From Geitlerinema sp. PCC 7407 (GTDB lineage Bacteria > Cyanobacteriota > Cyanobacteriia > PCC-7407), in NCBI RefSeq assembly GCF_000317045.1, contig NC_019703.1, positions 1,228,501-1,292,500 of the forward strand: 64,000 nucleotides of DNA. Direction: 5' to 3'. Positions 17,217 to 27,296 of the stretch are shown piece by piece. Under the pieces are notes generated by a model. The model saw only the letters and a program-made list of their open reading frames with translations, was not told the DNA's origin and made no database searches. Position 1 is the stretch's first letter; every line of letters starts with the position of its first letter. Made by a program: the position numbers and the translations under genes.

Positions 17217-18100
17217 GGTTTCGGGCCTTCAGCACCCAGCCTTGAAATCTCGTCTCTCCCAGCATATAGCGGCGATCGCTCCCCCTGCTACCTCTAGGCG
17301 CGATCGCTGCAAGCTAGCTGCTGCAAGGCTTATGCCTGTTGTAGGCCGAGCGGGTCACTGCGCTTTGGCTAATTTGTGATTGATGGGCTCAGCGCTGCCA
17401 GAGCGAGGGAGACCAAAGGCGATCGCTCATCACCCGTAAAGAGTTGTGAAGGTTCAGGGAATTTAAGGCGATTTTTGTCACCCAAAAGCGAGTCAAAGAG
17501 TCTAGAGAAAATCCAAATTTATTCCATTAAAAATCCTGAAGATCTCAAGAAAATCAAGAAATGCCTCGCAGCACAATCTCAAGAGAGGGCTTCCTGACAA
17601 GAATTTCTAGCCTTTCATCCCTTCAAAGTTCCTCTGAAAACTGCCCCTAAAACTTGTTGCAAAAAATACAGCGTAAAGATAAATTTTATGAAGACAAAAA
17701 TATTTAATTTACTTCATATTGCTTGTGTATAATGATTCGTTACAAGGCCATTGATCGTGTGCCCCAACGCTTCCATGCTTTGTCAAATATCCAGGGTGAG
17801 CAGCCTGTTTGCTAAGTGAAATTCGCCCTTCCTCCTGGCGTGAAACTGCTTGGAGAAGCGATAAACCTTGGCCAAAAGCCTAGCAGTCAGCTCAAAAAAA
17901 TTCGGTGTTCCGGCGAGGATTGACGCAGTGAGAGTGAGATGTTCTTCCAGGCGCTGAGATCCAATGGGCCAGCCTCCCTCAAGCACCATCCCAGCGATTT
18001 CTGTGAGAGAGATTCTTTGCGCTGCGCTCCTCTAGACTTTCTTGTTGCCCTGTCTTCCAAGGCATTTTGATTGTGCGTGCGAGAAGCGGGGAGCCTCCTG
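17217..18100. other. 884-base gene-free spacer, partly AT-rich, with an orphan -10 box
   Basis: No convincing gene is seen; the open frames at 17376-17597 (plus) and 17783-17989 (minus) have no family-like features. The stretch at about 17500-17740 is markedly richer in A and T than its surroundings. It ends in a perfect TATAAT (17728-17733), preceded by no good -35 at standard spacing. Transcription from there towards the kinase gene, 370 bases on, would give a long leader or an undetected small RNA. Confidence 0.4.
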
Positions 18101-20692
18101 ATGAATGCTGAGTACTACCGAAATCTCTACGAGGCGACACCGGCGATTCAGATGACGGTGGATGCTGCGGGTGTGATCCTGCTAGCGAGTCGCTGGGCCG
18201 TGGATCACTTGACTCACGGCGAAGAGTCTTTGATCAATCAGTGCCTGTGGTCCTGGGTGGTGCCGGCGGATCGGGAGGACGGTGAGCAGGTGTTTGCGGC
18301 GCTGTGGCAGGGAGAGGGCGATCGCCGGGTTTGGTATGGGCGGCTGCAGCCGCGCAGGACGCCGCCCTTTTGGGTCAAGATGACGGCGAGCCGAGTCCCG
18401 AGTGAAGGGGGAGAGGTGCTGAGCGTGGTGTGCGATCGCCTGTCCTGGATTTTGCCGGGGGAGCGAGAGCCCGATCGCCGCGAGGCGGAGCTGGTGGCCC
18501 TCAACGAGACGCTGTTTCGGAAGCTCTATGAGGAGGAGCAGCGGCAGCGAGATTTGCAGGACAGCGAGGAAAAGTTTCGCCAGCTGGCCGAGAACATTTG
18601 CGAGGTGTTTTGGGTGGCGACGCCGGCGGCAGACCAGATTCTCTACATCAGTCCGATGTATGAGCAGGTCTGGGGGCGATCGCGCGAGGACCTCTACGTC
18701 AATCCCCAAGCCTGGATTGAGAGTATTCATCCTGACGATCGACTCCGGGTGGCCCAGGCGTTTCGGGAGCGGGCAGAGTGTGGCAAAGCCTTTGAGCAGG
18801 AATATCGGGTGGTGCGGCCAGACGGCGCGATCCGCTGGGTGCGGGCGCGGGATTTCTCGATCTATGACGAGCGGGGCGAGCTGTACCGCATTGTGGGCAT
18901 TGGTGAGGATGTGACGGAGCGCAAGCTGGCGGAGGCGGCGGCAAAGCGCCAGCTAGAGCGGGAGCGCCTCATGGGGGCGATCGCGCGCTATATGTGCCAG
19001 ACCCTGGATCTGGGGGATGTGCTGGCCATGGTGGCCGATGAGGTGCGGCGTTTTTTGGAGGTGGAGCGGGTGGTGGTTTACCGTCTGCCCCGAGAAGGGC
19101 CGGGGGCGATCGCCGCCCAATCTTCGCTGATGGTGCCTTTGCGAGAGCCGCTAGCCCTGTCGCGGGCAGAGCGGGCGCTCTACGTCCTAGGCAGCGTGCA
19201 GCGAGTCGAAAATGCCCAGACCGAAAAGGCCCGAGTGTCTGAGGCCCGCCGCCTTAGGCGCTGGCAGGTGGGGGCGGAGCTGGTGGTGCCCCTGCGCCAG
19301 GAAGGGGCGCTGTGGGGCGTGATCCTGGTCCACAGCTGCCTGCCGCGATCGTGGCTGCCCAGTGAGGTGGATCTGCTGGAGCAGGTGGCGGCTCAGGTGG
19401 CGGTGGCGATTCAGCAGGCCTCCCTATACCAGCAGGTGCAGGCGCTCAACCTGAGCCTGGAGCAGCAGATCTGGGAGCGGACGGTGCTGCTCAAGCAGGC
19501 GCTGGCGGCGGAGGCGATGTTTAAGCGCATTACGGAGCGGATGCGCGACAGCCTGGATGAAATGCAGATCTTGCACACGGTGGTGCAGGAGCTGCGATCG
19601 CTGCCGGAAGTGGACTACTGCTGCGTGGCCCTGTTTGGGGAAGAGGTGGCTCGGGCGGCGATCGCGGCGGAGGCGGGGCGATCGCTGCTGCCCGCGCTCC
19701 AGGGGGTGCTGACCTCGCGCGAATTTGCGGTGGCCCACGAGCAGCTACACCGGGGCGAGCGCTTTCAGACGTGCCTGTGGGTGGAGGCTCCCCTCAACGA
19801 CTGGGCCACGATCGCCGCCTGCCCGATTTTGGACAACCATCACGTCCTGGGGACGGTGCTGCTGCTGGTGGGCAAAAACACCTCCCTCAGCGAGTCTCGC
19901 CTAGAGCTGGTGCAGCAAGTCGCCAACCAGTGCGCCATTGCCCTGCGCCAGGCCCGCCTCTACCAGACCGCCCAGATGCAGGTCGAGGAGCTAGAGCGCC
20001 TCAATGTGCTCAAAGACGACTTTTTGAGCACGGTGTCCCACGAGCTGCGCACTCCCGTAGCCAGCATCAAGATGGCCACGCAGATGCTGGAGGTGACGCT
20101 CCAGCAAACCCAGATCTTGCAGACGACCTCGGCGGGCCGCTACCTGGCGATTTTGCGGGCGGAGTGCGATCGCGAAATTGGTCTGATTGACGATCTGCTA
20201 GACCTGTCGCGTCTGGAGGTGCGCCCCGAAGCCCTCACCTTGACGACCCTGAACCTGGCGGAGTGGCTGCCGCCGATTGTCGAGACCTTCCAGGAGCGAT
20301 CGCGCGATCGCGCCCTCACCTTGCGGCTGGAGCTGGATCCGGCGCTGCCCTCGGTGGTGTCCGACGGCGATCGCCTCGAGCGCATTCTGCGGGAGCTGCT
20401 CAACAACGCCTGCAAATACACCCCGGCCCCCGGTGAAATCCTGGTGACTGCCCAGGCGACGCCTGAAAATGTCTTTATCCAAATCAAAAACACGGGGGCC
20501 GACATCCCGCCGGTGGAGCTGTCCCGCATGTTCGACAAGTTCTATCGCATTCCGGTGGGCGCTCGCTGGAAGTATAGCGGCACCGGTCTGGGGCTGGCCC
20601 TGGTGAAAAAGCTGGTCAGCTACCTCGGCGGCGCCATCACCGTCACCAGCGCTGAAGGCTGGATCACCTTCACCGTCCAGCTAGTCCGCTAG
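18101..20692 (+). CDS. Multi-sensor histidine kinase (PAS-PAS-GAF-GAF-HisKA-HATPase)
   Basis: About 863 residues with no clear membrane helix, so probably cytoplasmic. The order is: a first PAS-like domain (about 1-115), a clear PAS/PAC (about 150-280, ending YRIVGIGEDVTERK), two GAF-like domains (about 295-445 and 490-620) joined by helical linkers, then HisKA with the phospho-accepting His647 (FLSTVSHELRTPVAS). The ATPase domain shows an N box (RELLNNACKYTP) and a G2 box (GTGLGLALVKKL). It probably senses a small ligand or redox/light state. Neither GAF has the Cys needed for an obvious bilin attachment. The ATG at 18101 follows GGGGAG; the TTG 30 bases upstream is less likely. No response regulator is adjacent, so its partner is unknown. 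Confidence 0.93.
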   Translation: MNAEYYRNLYEATPAIQMTVDAAGVILLASRWAVDHLTHGEESLINQCLWSWVVPADREDGEQVFAALWQGEGDRRVWYGRLQPRRTPPFWVKMTASRVPSEGGEVLSVVCDRLSWILPGEREPDRREAELVALNETLFRKLYEEEQRQRDLQDSEEKFRQLAENICEVFWVATPAADQILYISPMYEQVWGRSREDLYVNPQAWIESIHPDDRLRVAQAFRERAECGKAFEQEYRVVRPDGAIRWVRARDFSIYDERGELYRIVGIGEDVTERKLAEAAAKRQLERERLMGAIARYMCQTLDLGDVLAMVADEVRRFLEVERVVVYRLPREGPGAIAAQSSLMVPLREPLALSRAERALYVLGSVQRVENAQTEKARVSEARRLRRWQVGAELVVPLRQEGALWGVILVHSCLPRSWLPSEVDLLEQVAAQVAVAIQQASLYQQVQALNLSLEQQIWERTVLLKQALAAEAMFKRITERMRDSLDEMQILHTVVQELRSLPEVDYCCVALFGEEVARAAIAAEAGRSLLPALQGVLTSREFAVAHEQLHRGERFQTCLWVEAPLNDWATIAACPILDNHHVLGTVLLLVGKNTSLSESRLELVQQVANQCAIALRQARLYQTAQMQVEELERLNVLKDDFLSTVSHELRTPVASIKMATQMLEVTLQQTQILQTTSAGRYLAILRAECDREIGLIDDLLDLSRLEVRPEALTLTTLNLAEWLPPIVETFQERSRDRALTLRLELDPALPSVVSDGDRLERILRELLNNACKYTPAPGEILVTAQATPENVFIQIKNTGADIPPVELSRMFDKFYRIPVGARWKYSGTGLGLALVKKLVSYLGGAITVTSAEGWITFTVQLVR

Positions 20693-20734
20693 GGCCTGCG
20701 ATCGCCCCCGCAGCCCAAAATAGCCCGCAATAAA

Positions 20735-20763
20735 AGAAGGGGCCGATTTCTCGAGCCCCTTCT
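20735..20763. terminator. Bidirectional terminator between kinase and mtnA
   Basis: AGAAGGGGC (20735-20743) pairs with GCCCCTTCT (20755-20763) around an 11-base loop, flanked by AATAAA on one side and GGGTTTATT on the other. It lies between convergent genes and can serve both. Confidence 0.8.
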
Positions 20764-20807
20764 GGGTTTATTCGTGACGTTTCGCGAGCGATCGCGTCCT
20801 CAGACGC

Positions 20808-21869
20808 CTAGACTACCTGCTGGGCCTGGAGCTGGACCAGCTTCTCCGGCGCGACGACCCCGTGCTCAGTGATGATGCCCGTGATCAGCGACGCTGGCGT
20901 CACGTCAAAGGCCGGATTGTAAAACTCCACGCCCGCCGGGCAGATCACCGTCTCACCCACCTGGGCGATCTCCGTCGGATCGCGCTCCTCGATGGGAATC
21001 TGGCTGCCATCGCTCAGGCTAAAGTCCACCGTCGACAGCGGCGCCGCCACAAAGAACGGGATATTGTGGGCCTTGGCGACCAGGGCCAGGCTGTAGGTGC
21101 CGATCTTGTTGGCGGCGTCGCCGTTGGCCGTGATCCGGTCAGCGCCCACCACCACCACGTCGATCAGGCCCTGCTTCATGCAGTGGGCCGCCATGTTGTC
21201 GGTGATCAGAGTGACCGGAATGCCTTCCTGGACGCACTCCCAGGTGGTCAGCTTGGCGCCCTGGAGCCGGGGCCGCGTCTCGTCGGCATAGACGCGCTCA
21301 AGCCGGCCCTCGCGCCAGGCCGATCGCACCACCCCCAAGGCGGTCCCGTAGCCTGCGGTGGCCAGGGCGCCAGCGTTGCAGTGGGTGAGCAGGCGCAGCT
21401 TGTCGGGAGTGCTCGGCAAGACGCTCAAGCCGTGGTCGCCGATGGCCTGACAGGTCTGCAAATCCTCAGCGTGAATCTGCTGAGCGGTTTCTAGCAGGGC
21501 AGCTTTGATCTGGCTGACGGGGCCGACGGTTTGGCGAGCGACGCGCAGCATTCGCTCGATCGCCCAAAAGAGGTTCACAGCGGTGGGCCGGGTCTCTCGG
21601 AGCTGCTGGGCCACGGCTTCGAGCCGCTCCAAAAAGGCGTCGCGATCGTCGATGTGGATTTCTTGGGAGCCGAGATAGACGCCATAGGCCGCCGCAACGC
21701 CGATCGCCGGAGCACCGCGCACGATCATGGTTTTGATGGCGTGGGCCATGTCTTCATAGCGCCGGATTTCGACGAAGGTGTACTCGGCGGGGAGTCGGGT
21801 TTGGTCGATCAGGCGAACGTGATCCTGATACCAGAGAACCGGACAAACTTGGTTCGTAGACGGCGTCAT
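20808..21869 (-). CDS. mtnA: Methylthioribose-1-phosphate isomerase
   Basis: Converts methylthioribose-1-phosphate to methylthioribulose-1-phosphate in the methionine salvage pathway, which recycles the by-product of polyamine synthesis. The 353-residue protein has the eIF2B-like isomerase fold, with [13 protein letters not shown] near residue 51 and the catalytic pair Cys164 (THCNAGALA) and Asp244 (VVGADRI). The [16 protein letters not shown] segment is also intact. The ATG at 21869 is clear. Other methionine salvage genes are not in the window. It lies just downstream of the flavoprotein gene on the same strand (gap 27 bases) and may be co-transcribed with it. Confidence 0.95.
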   Translation of the reverse strand: MTPSTNQVCPVLWYQDHVRLIDQTRLPAEYTFVEIRRYEDMAHAIKTMIVRGAPAIGVAAAYGVYLGSQEIHIDDRDAFLERLEAVAQQLRETRPTAVNLFWAIERMLRVARQTVGPVSQIKAALLETAQQIHAEDLQTCQAIGDHGLSVLPSTPDKLRLLTHCNAGALATAGYGTALGVVRSAWREGRLERVYADETRPRLQGAKLTTWECVQEGIPVTLITDNMAAHCMKQGLIDVVVVGADRITANGDAANKIGTYSLALVAKAHNIPFFVAAPLSTVDFSLSDGSQIPIEERDPTEIAQVGETVICPAGVEFYNPAFDVTPASLITGIITEHGVVAPEKLVQLQAQQVV

Positions 21870-21896
21870 GATGAGGAAGTCTGAGATTGGGTGAAT

Positions 21897-23138
21897 TTAG
21901 CGGGGTAAAAGGGCGCGAATTCGCTTGAAAAGCGAGTAAAGCCGGTTTAGAAGATACGGATTAAATCCCTTCGTCAATCGCTCAAACTTATAGTAGAACA
22001 GGATATCCACCAATTCTTGGGCAGAAAGGTGGCGGACGCGGCGGATCGTGCTGTCGATCGTCTCGTTGCTGTCAGCCAGGTATTTCTTGAGGCCGAGCCG
22101 CTCCGAAATCAGCCAGCGATCTTTGAAACGCCGCAGCATGGCCTGCTGGTAGGACTGCCAGAGGGCTTCGCGGGGAGAGTGGGGATTTTGGAGCGCTTGC
22201 AGGATATAGGGATGGGCGATCGCGGCTCCCTCCATGGCGTGCCGGATGCCTTCGCCCCCCAGCAGATTGATGGTGGAGACGGCATCACCGATCGCCAGGC
22301 AAGTGGAGCCGTCGTAGTAGCGGTCCTCGAGGCCGCGGCTGTAGCGGATGGTGGAGCCGTGACTCTCGATCAGCCGATAGTCGTCGAGGTGCATGTACTC
22401 GCGCAAAACCAAGTCGATGTAGTGGCGCAGAGACTGGGTTTGCTGGACGAGGGCGTGACGGTCTTTGATGTAGGCGGCTCCCACCTTGAGCTGGTTGGGG
22501 GCCATGGGAAAGATCCAGGAGTAGCCGCGGGGCATCCAGCGATGCCCCAAAAAGAAGGTGAGATCGTCGCGGTAGCGATCGTAAATTTCGGGGCTGACTT
22601 CGATCAGGTATTCGATGCCGGTGGCGCTCAGGAGGGGCGGCTGCTCGGAGCGCTTGGCGTAGATGACGGCGCGGGCGGGGCCGGTGGCGTCGACAATCAC
22701 GCGGGCGCACACGCTGACGCGATCGCCCGTCCCGCGCTGCTGAAAGTGGGCGATCGCCTTGCCGTCAGCGGTGTTTTCGCGGCTCAGGTAGTGGTGGCCG
22801 AGCCACAGCGTAGCGCCCTGGCGCTGGGCCTCCTGGGCCAAAAATTCCCGCAGCCGCGCGAAGTCCAAGACGACTCCCAGAGGAGCGGGCGATCGCCAGG
22901 CTTCGTTGAGGTTCGTAGTGACAATGGTGATGTTGCGCCAAAACTGCCCCACGAGCCGCTCCGGCAGATTGAAGCTTTTCAGGATGTCCAGGGGCGCGCC
23001 CGCGCTCGAAAAGCTGTTGACATCGAAGCTCTGGGCCTGCTCTACGAGGAGAACGCGCTGCCCAGACTGCGCCAGCAGCCGAGCACAGTGCCCTCCGGCA
23101 GGCCCTGCTCCCACAATCACCACATCAAACTCTTGCAT
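21897..23138 (-). CDS. Geranylgeranyl reductase-family FAD-dependent oxidoreductase
   Basis: A 413-residue flavoprotein. The FAD-binding dinucleotide fold is at the N-terminus (FDVVIVGAGPAGGHCARLLA), and the second conserved FAD motif GDAVSTINLLGGEGIRHAM lies at about residue 285. Between them are a DATGPA segment and a SWIFPMAPNQLKVGAAY strand. This pattern fits the geranylgeranyl reductase family, which reduces isoprenoid double bonds on chlorophyll side chains, tocopherol precursors or lipids. It is clearly not a close ChlP sequence, so a paralogous role in another isoprenoid is possible. The C-terminal 80 residues are basic and helical and might touch the membrane. It is 27 bases upstream of mtnA on the same strand. 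Confidence 0.8.
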   Translation of the reverse strand: MQEFDVVIVGAGPAGGHCARLLAQSGQRVLLVEQAQSFDVNSFSSAGAPLDILKSFNLPERLVGQFWRNITIVTTNLNEAWRSPAPLGVVLDFARLREFLAQEAQRQGATLWLGHHYLSRENTADGKAIAHFQQRGTGDRVSVCARVIVDATGPARAVIYAKRSEQPPLLSATGIEYLIEVSPEIYDRYRDDLTFFLGHRWMPRGYSWIFPMAPNQLKVGAAYIKDRHALVQQTQSLRHYIDLVLREYMHLDDYRLIESHGSTIRYSRGLEDRYYDGSTCLAIGDAVSTINLLGGEGIRHAMEGAAIAHPYILQALQNPHSPREALWQSYQQAMLRRFKDRWLISERLGLKKYLADSNETIDSTIRRVRHLSAQELVDILFYYKFERLTKGFNPYLLNRLYSLFKRIRALLPR

Positions 23139-23639
23139 CTCGACGGATTGGCCTCAACGCTCGGCAAAGCAAGGCCCACCTTACTTCATCGTCCAGTTTC
23201 AAATCAAGGGATAAAAGCCGCGACCCAGCCCGCCATCGCCTAGGAAATGGCGCTAGGTTTTCCAGGCGCGATCGCCCGTTCTCGGCCCAAAGTGGCCGCA
23301 AATTCAGCGCGATCGCCGGGACACACAGGCCCCCCCAAGCTCCAGACTAGCCAGCTTTCTCTCCGCCTCTAAGAAGCTGAAAAGAGCCGAAAAATTCCCA
23401 TAGCTCCGCTTCTGTCATTGACAGATCCAGCCAGCTCAAGGTCTAGGAAACCTGATCAAAAAAAGCCCGAGCCTGGGCCTGAGTTCTTTTTTATCTATAA
23501 TCAAAAAGTATTAACAGAATCGCCCGTCTGAAGCGCTAATCAACGTGTTTGAATGGCCCTGTGTTTTTTGATGATTTGCTTGCTTTGAATTGCTGATCAA
23601 AATCACGTCAAAATTCCCACAAGCCTCACAAAAACTAAT
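23139..23639. other. Divergent spacer holding a terminator-like element
   Basis: No gene is seen in 501 bases between two divergent genes. At 23458-23492 a run of seven A, a GCCC-GAGCCT-GGGC hairpin and a TTTTTT run form a terminator-like structure where no gene ends. The last 150 bases before the Rieske gene are AT-rich and probably contain its promoter, but I could not pick out reliable boxes. Confidence 0.4.
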
Positions 23640-24962
23640 ATGTCAGACTCAACGTTTGATTTTTTGCAGCATTGGTATCCCGTCTCGCCCCTCGAAGATT
23701 TAGATCCTGAATGCCCAACGCCGGTTGTGGTCTTGGGCAAAAGAATTGTGATTTGGAAGCCCCGTTTCTCCGATCACTATCGAGCATTTCTCGATCAGTG
23801 TCCCCACCGTTTGGCTCCCCTCAGCGAAGGCCGAGTCGATGAAAAAACAGGCCATTTGATGTGTAGCTATCATGGTTGGCAATTTGATGAGCAGGGAACG
23901 TGCACGCAGATTCCTCAAGCCGAGGATTCAGAGCTAGTCGCCAAAAATCGCGATCGCTACTGCGTGACAGCGCTGCCCATGCAGGCGGTGAATGGACTGT
24001 TGTGGGTGTGGCCCGATCCAGACTCTGCGCATCTGGCATCTGCCCAGGCGCTGCCGCTGTCGCCCTACTGGAATGCGGGCTCTGAGTTTGTCTGGGCGTC
24101 CATCGTGCGCGACCTCGAGTACGACTGGCAAACCTTGGTTGAGAACTTGGCTGACCCGTCCCACGTGCCGTTTGCGCATCACGGTGTGCAGGGCAGACGA
24201 GAGAGAGCCCAGCCCACGCCGATCAAGATCGTGGAGTCGACGCAAGATCGCATTGAGGCCAAATCCGAGGGCAGTTTTACGACGAAAATTACGTTTACAC
24301 CGCCGTGTCATCTGGAATACGCCATCAGTTTGGGGGGCGATCGCCAGGTGGGTTTGGTGACCTATTGTGTGCCTGTCGCGCCCGGAAAATCTAGAATTGT
24401 CGCCCAGTTTTCGCGCAACTTTGCGAAGCGTCTACACCAGATAACGCCGCGCTGGTGGGACCATATTTCGGTGCGAAATTCGATTCTCGATGGCGATATG
24501 ATCTTGCTGCATTATCAAGAAAAAGAATTGCAGCAGCGATCGCAAACGGAAGACTGGAAAACGGCTTACAAAATGCCAACCAGTGCCGATCGTCTGGTCA
24601 TCGAATTTCGCCGCTGGATCGATCAATACTGTCAAGGAAAACTGCCCTGGGGCGAGCTAGAAAACGATCAGAAAATGCCCCTGGGCGATCGCCAGCATTT
24701 GCTCGATCGCTATCATCAGCACACCCTGATTTGCAGCAGCTGTCGACGAGCGCTGAAAAATTTACATCGCCTACAAATTGGCCTATTGGCGTACTTTGGC
24801 GTGGCCCTCTCGGCCGCAGCTTTGGTGCCCGATCGCTTTCGGTTTTTTCTGAGCCTGCCTCTAGTGCTGACGGCTCTGCTGGGACTGGCAATCTGGGCAG
24901 TCCTCAAGTATCGCCTAGAGCCCAAGTTCTATTTCGTGGACTATGTGCACGCTAAGCGATAA
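23640..24962 (+). CDS. Rieske non-heme iron oxygenase of the pheophorbide a oxygenase/Tic55 type
   Basis: A 440-residue protein. The Rieske [2Fe-2S] ligands are Cys54, His56 (CPHRLAPL) and Cys75, His78 (CSYHGWQF). The mononuclear iron site is in NLADPSHVPFAHHG: Asp172, His175 and His180. Near the C-terminus is a Cys365-x-x-Cys368 pair (ICSSCRRAL), the redox-sensitive motif of plant PaO, Tic55 and related oxygenases, followed by two hydrophobic helices (about 380-400 and 405-425) that anchor it to a membrane, probably the thylakoid. In plants the relatives open the pheophorbide ring or hydroxylate chlorophyll catabolites; the cyanobacterial substrate is unknown. A terminator follows the stop. 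Confidence 0.9.
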   Translation: MSDSTFDFLQHWYPVSPLEDLDPECPTPVVVLGKRIVIWKPRFSDHYRAFLDQCPHRLAPLSEGRVDEKTGHLMCSYHGWQFDEQGTCTQIPQAEDSELVAKNRDRYCVTALPMQAVNGLLWVWPDPDSAHLASAQALPLSPYWNAGSEFVWASIVRDLEYDWQTLVENLADPSHVPFAHHGVQGRRERAQPTPIKIVESTQDRIEAKSEGSFTTKITFTPPCHLEYAISLGGDRQVGLVTYCVPVAPGKSRIVAQFSRNFAKRLHQITPRWWDHISVRNSILDGDMILLHYQEKELQQRSQTEDWKTAYKMPTSADRLVIEFRRWIDQYCQGKLPWGELENDQKMPLGDRQHLLDRYHQHTLICSSCRRALKNLHRLQIGLLAYFGVALSAAALVPDRFRFFLSLPLVLTALLGLAIWAVLKYRLEPKFYFVDYVHAKR

Positions 24963-24966
24963 TCGG

Positions 24967-24988
24967 GCCTTTCTAAAGGCTGCTTTTT
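24967..24988 (+). terminator. Terminator of the Rieske oxygenase gene
   Basis: GCCTTT (24967-24972) pairs with AAAGGC (24975-24980) around two bases, followed by TGCTTTTT. The very tight loop would open to four bases in RNA. It lies four bases after the stop codon. Confidence 0.65.
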
Positions 24989-25132
24989 CAGCTGTTTGAT
25001 TTTGGCGACGGTGGATGCTGTTTGCCTGAAAAAGCGCTCGCTCAAGCTGCCTCCATACCAAAAGCGATCGCCCCCCTAACGTCATTCGCAATGGAGGCGA
25101 TCGCTCTGAGTGTTCTAGTTAACAGGAGTTGC

Positions 25133-25150
25133 TGCCTGAACTATCAGGCA
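25133..25150 (-). terminator. Hairpin after dxs
   Basis: TGCCTGA (25133-25139) pairs with TCAGGCA (25144-25150) around a 4-base loop, 18 bases after the dxs stop on the minus strand. There is no T run, so it is weak as a terminator. Confidence 0.4.
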
Positions 25151-25167
25151 TCCGGCGAAAGTGACCC

Positions 25168-27081
25168 CTAGCCTTGGCGGCTCATGGTAGAAACCTTCGT
25201 CGGCATCGATGCCAAAATGCGCTCAGCCATCTGCGAGGGCGTCAGGCCCAGCTCGACCTTGGATTCCTCAGGCTTGGCGTGCTCCACCAGCGTGTCTGGC
25301 ACGCCTAGGCGCATCACCGGCACCACAACGCCCGCATCCAGCAGCGCCTCGGCCACGCCTGACCCAAAGCCGCCCATGATGCTGCCTTCCTCCATCGTCA
25401 CCACCCGGCCAATCTTCTGGGCCAGGGGCAGGATCAGCTCGTCATCGATGGGCTTGGCAAAGCGAGCATTCACCACCGTTGCCTCGACACCGTGCTCGCT
25501 GAGGATCTCGGCTGTCTGCATGGCAGGATAGACCATCGAGCCGTAGCCCAGCAGCAGCAGATCGTCGCCCTGGCGCAGCACCTCAGCCTTGCCGATGGGC
25601 AGCGCTTCCCAGCCTTCCTCCATCAGCGGCACGCCGTAGCCGTTGCCCCGGGGATAGCGCAGGGCGATCGGGCCATCCGTGTAGTTGACCCCCGTTACCA
25701 GCATTTGCTGGAGCTCGGCCTCGTCCTTGGGCGCCATCAGCACCATATTAGGGATGCAGCGCAGATAGGAGATGTCGTACATCCCTTGGTGGGTGGGGCC
25801 GTCAGCGCCGACGATGCCTGCGCGATCGAGGCAGAAGAAAACCGGCAGATTTTGGATGCAGACATCGTGTACCACCTGGTCAAAGGCCCGCTGCAAGAAG
25901 GTGGAGTAGATGGCCACCACGGGACGCATCCCTTCGCAGGCGAGGCCGCCCGCCAGGGTGACCGCGTGCTGCTCAGCAATGCCCACGTCCATGTACTGCT
26001 TGGGCAGCTTGGCTTGCAGCTTGTCGAGGCCGGTGCCGGTCGCCATGGCGGCAGTGATACCGACGATTTTGGGGTTGTCCTCGGCCAGCTTCACCAGGGT
26101 GTGCGCAAAGACTTTGGAGTAGCTGGGGGGCTTGGGCTTGCTGGCAGGAATGGCCTTACCCGTCGCCAGGTTGAAGGGGGACTGGGCGTGGTAGCCAACT
26201 TGGTCCTGCTCGGCGATCGCGTATCCCTTGCCCTTGGTGGTGGACACGTGGACAAGCACCGGCCCAACCTGGCTGTGGGCCTGCTGGAAGGTGGTGATCA
26301 GCTCTTCCAGATTGTGCCCGTCAACGGGACCAATGTAGGTAAAGCCGAGCTCCTCAAAGACGGCTCCCACTTTGGAGACCGCGAGGCGCTTCATGCCTTC
26401 TTTGACCCGGTTGAGCTCGGGCGACAGCGAATCTCCCACAAAAGGCAGGTGCTTAAACTGCTCTTCGAGATTGTCGCTGAGGAACTGCATGGGCGGGCTC
26501 AGGCGCATCTTGTTCAGATAGCGCGAGAGGGCGCCCACGTTGGGAGAAATCGACATGTCGTTGTCGTTGAGCACCACCATCAGGTTGGTCCTGGGCAGGT
26601 GACCGGCGTGGTTGATGGCTTCGAGGGCCATGCCGCCTGTGAGAGCACCGTCGCCGATGACCGCGACGACTTTGAATTTTTCGCCCTTGAGATCGCGGGC
26701 GATCGCCATTCCCAGAGCCGCCGAGATACTAGTAGAAGCGTGGCCCGCCCCAAAATGGTCAAACTTGCTTTCGCCGCGCTTGAGATAGCCCGCGATGCCG
26801 TCTTTTTGGCGCAGGGTGTGAAAGTTGTTGTAGCGGCCGGTGATCAGCTTGTGGGGGTAGGCTTGGTGACCCACGTCCCAGATCACCTTGTCGCGATCGA
26901 GGTCCAGAGTTTGGTAGAGCGCCAGCGTCAGTTCCACCACTCCCAGGCCTGGACCCAAGTGACCGCCGCTCTTGGCGACAGTTTCCAGATGCTTCTCGCG
27001 AATCTGGCGAGCAACTTGCTGAAGTTGGTATACCGACAGACCGTGCAACTGGTTCGGATGGGTGATTTCACTCAGGTGCAT
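25168..27081 (-). CDS. dxs: 1-deoxy-D-xylulose-5-phosphate synthase
   Basis: Joins pyruvate and glyceraldehyde-3-phosphate in the first committed step of the MEP isoprenoid pathway, which feeds carotenoids, chlorophyll side chains and quinones. The 637 residues are normal for the family. The thiamine-diphosphate motif appears as [17 protein letters not shown], the N-terminal [15 protein letters not shown] contains the conserved histidine, and the transketolase-like pyrimidine-binding segment includes [17 protein letters not shown]. The ATG at 27081 is clear. It stands alone, divergent from the cysteine-repeat protein. Confidence 0.97.
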   Translation of the reverse strand: MHLSEITHPNQLHGLSVYQLQQVARQIREKHLETVAKSGGHLGPGLGVVELTLALYQTLDLDRDKVIWDVGHQAYPHKLITGRYNNFHTLRQKDGIAGYLKRGESKFDHFGAGHASTSISAALGMAIARDLKGEKFKVVAVIGDGALTGGMALEAINHAGHLPRTNLMVVLNDNDMSISPNVGALSRYLNKMRLSPPMQFLSDNLEEQFKHLPFVGDSLSPELNRVKEGMKRLAVSKVGAVFEELGFTYIGPVDGHNLEELITTFQQAHSQVGPVLVHVSTTKGKGYAIAEQDQVGYHAQSPFNLATGKAIPASKPKPPSYSKVFAHTLVKLAEDNPKIVGITAAMATGTGLDKLQAKLPKQYMDVGIAEQHAVTLAGGLACEGMRPVVAIYSTFLQRAFDQVVHDVCIQNLPVFFCLDRAGIVGADGPTHQGMYDISYLRCIPNMVLMAPKDEAELQQMLVTGVNYTDGPIALRYPRGNGYGVPLMEEGWEALPIGKAEVLRQGDDLLLLGYGSMVYPAMQTAEILSEHGVEATVVNARFAKPIDDELILPLAQKIGRVVTMEEGSIMGGFGSGVAEALLDAGVVVPVMRLGVPDTLVEHAKPEESKVELGLTPSQMAERILASMPTKVSTMSRQG

Positions 27082-27296
27082 ACTGGGTTACCCTCTGGGT
27101 CGTCACTGGATTTGGATTACCCTTTTCACTGTAGTCGATTCGGGTAACCGGGAAGACGTACGGTGAGCCAACTGTAAACTTATGACAACTTTCCTGGATT
27201 TTCGTGAGTTTTCGACGGCCCTGGGTTGTTTGTTGTCCTTTTTGTTGCGTCGCCGCTATGCGTGAATGTTTTTGTCAAACGACGGAGTCTAATCCC

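Noticed and set aside
17783-17989. 68-codon minus-strand frame in the long spacer
   Set aside because: No family resemblance and no supporting ribosome site; composition not distinct from non-coding.
22017-23243. 408-codon open frame opposite the flavoprotein gene
   Set aside because: Mirror frame without motifs; the minus-strand gene has two FAD signatures.
25492-27147. 551-codon open frame opposite dxs
   Set aside because: Complete antisense of dxs; composition rich in Gly, Val, His as expected for a mirror of a coding sequence.
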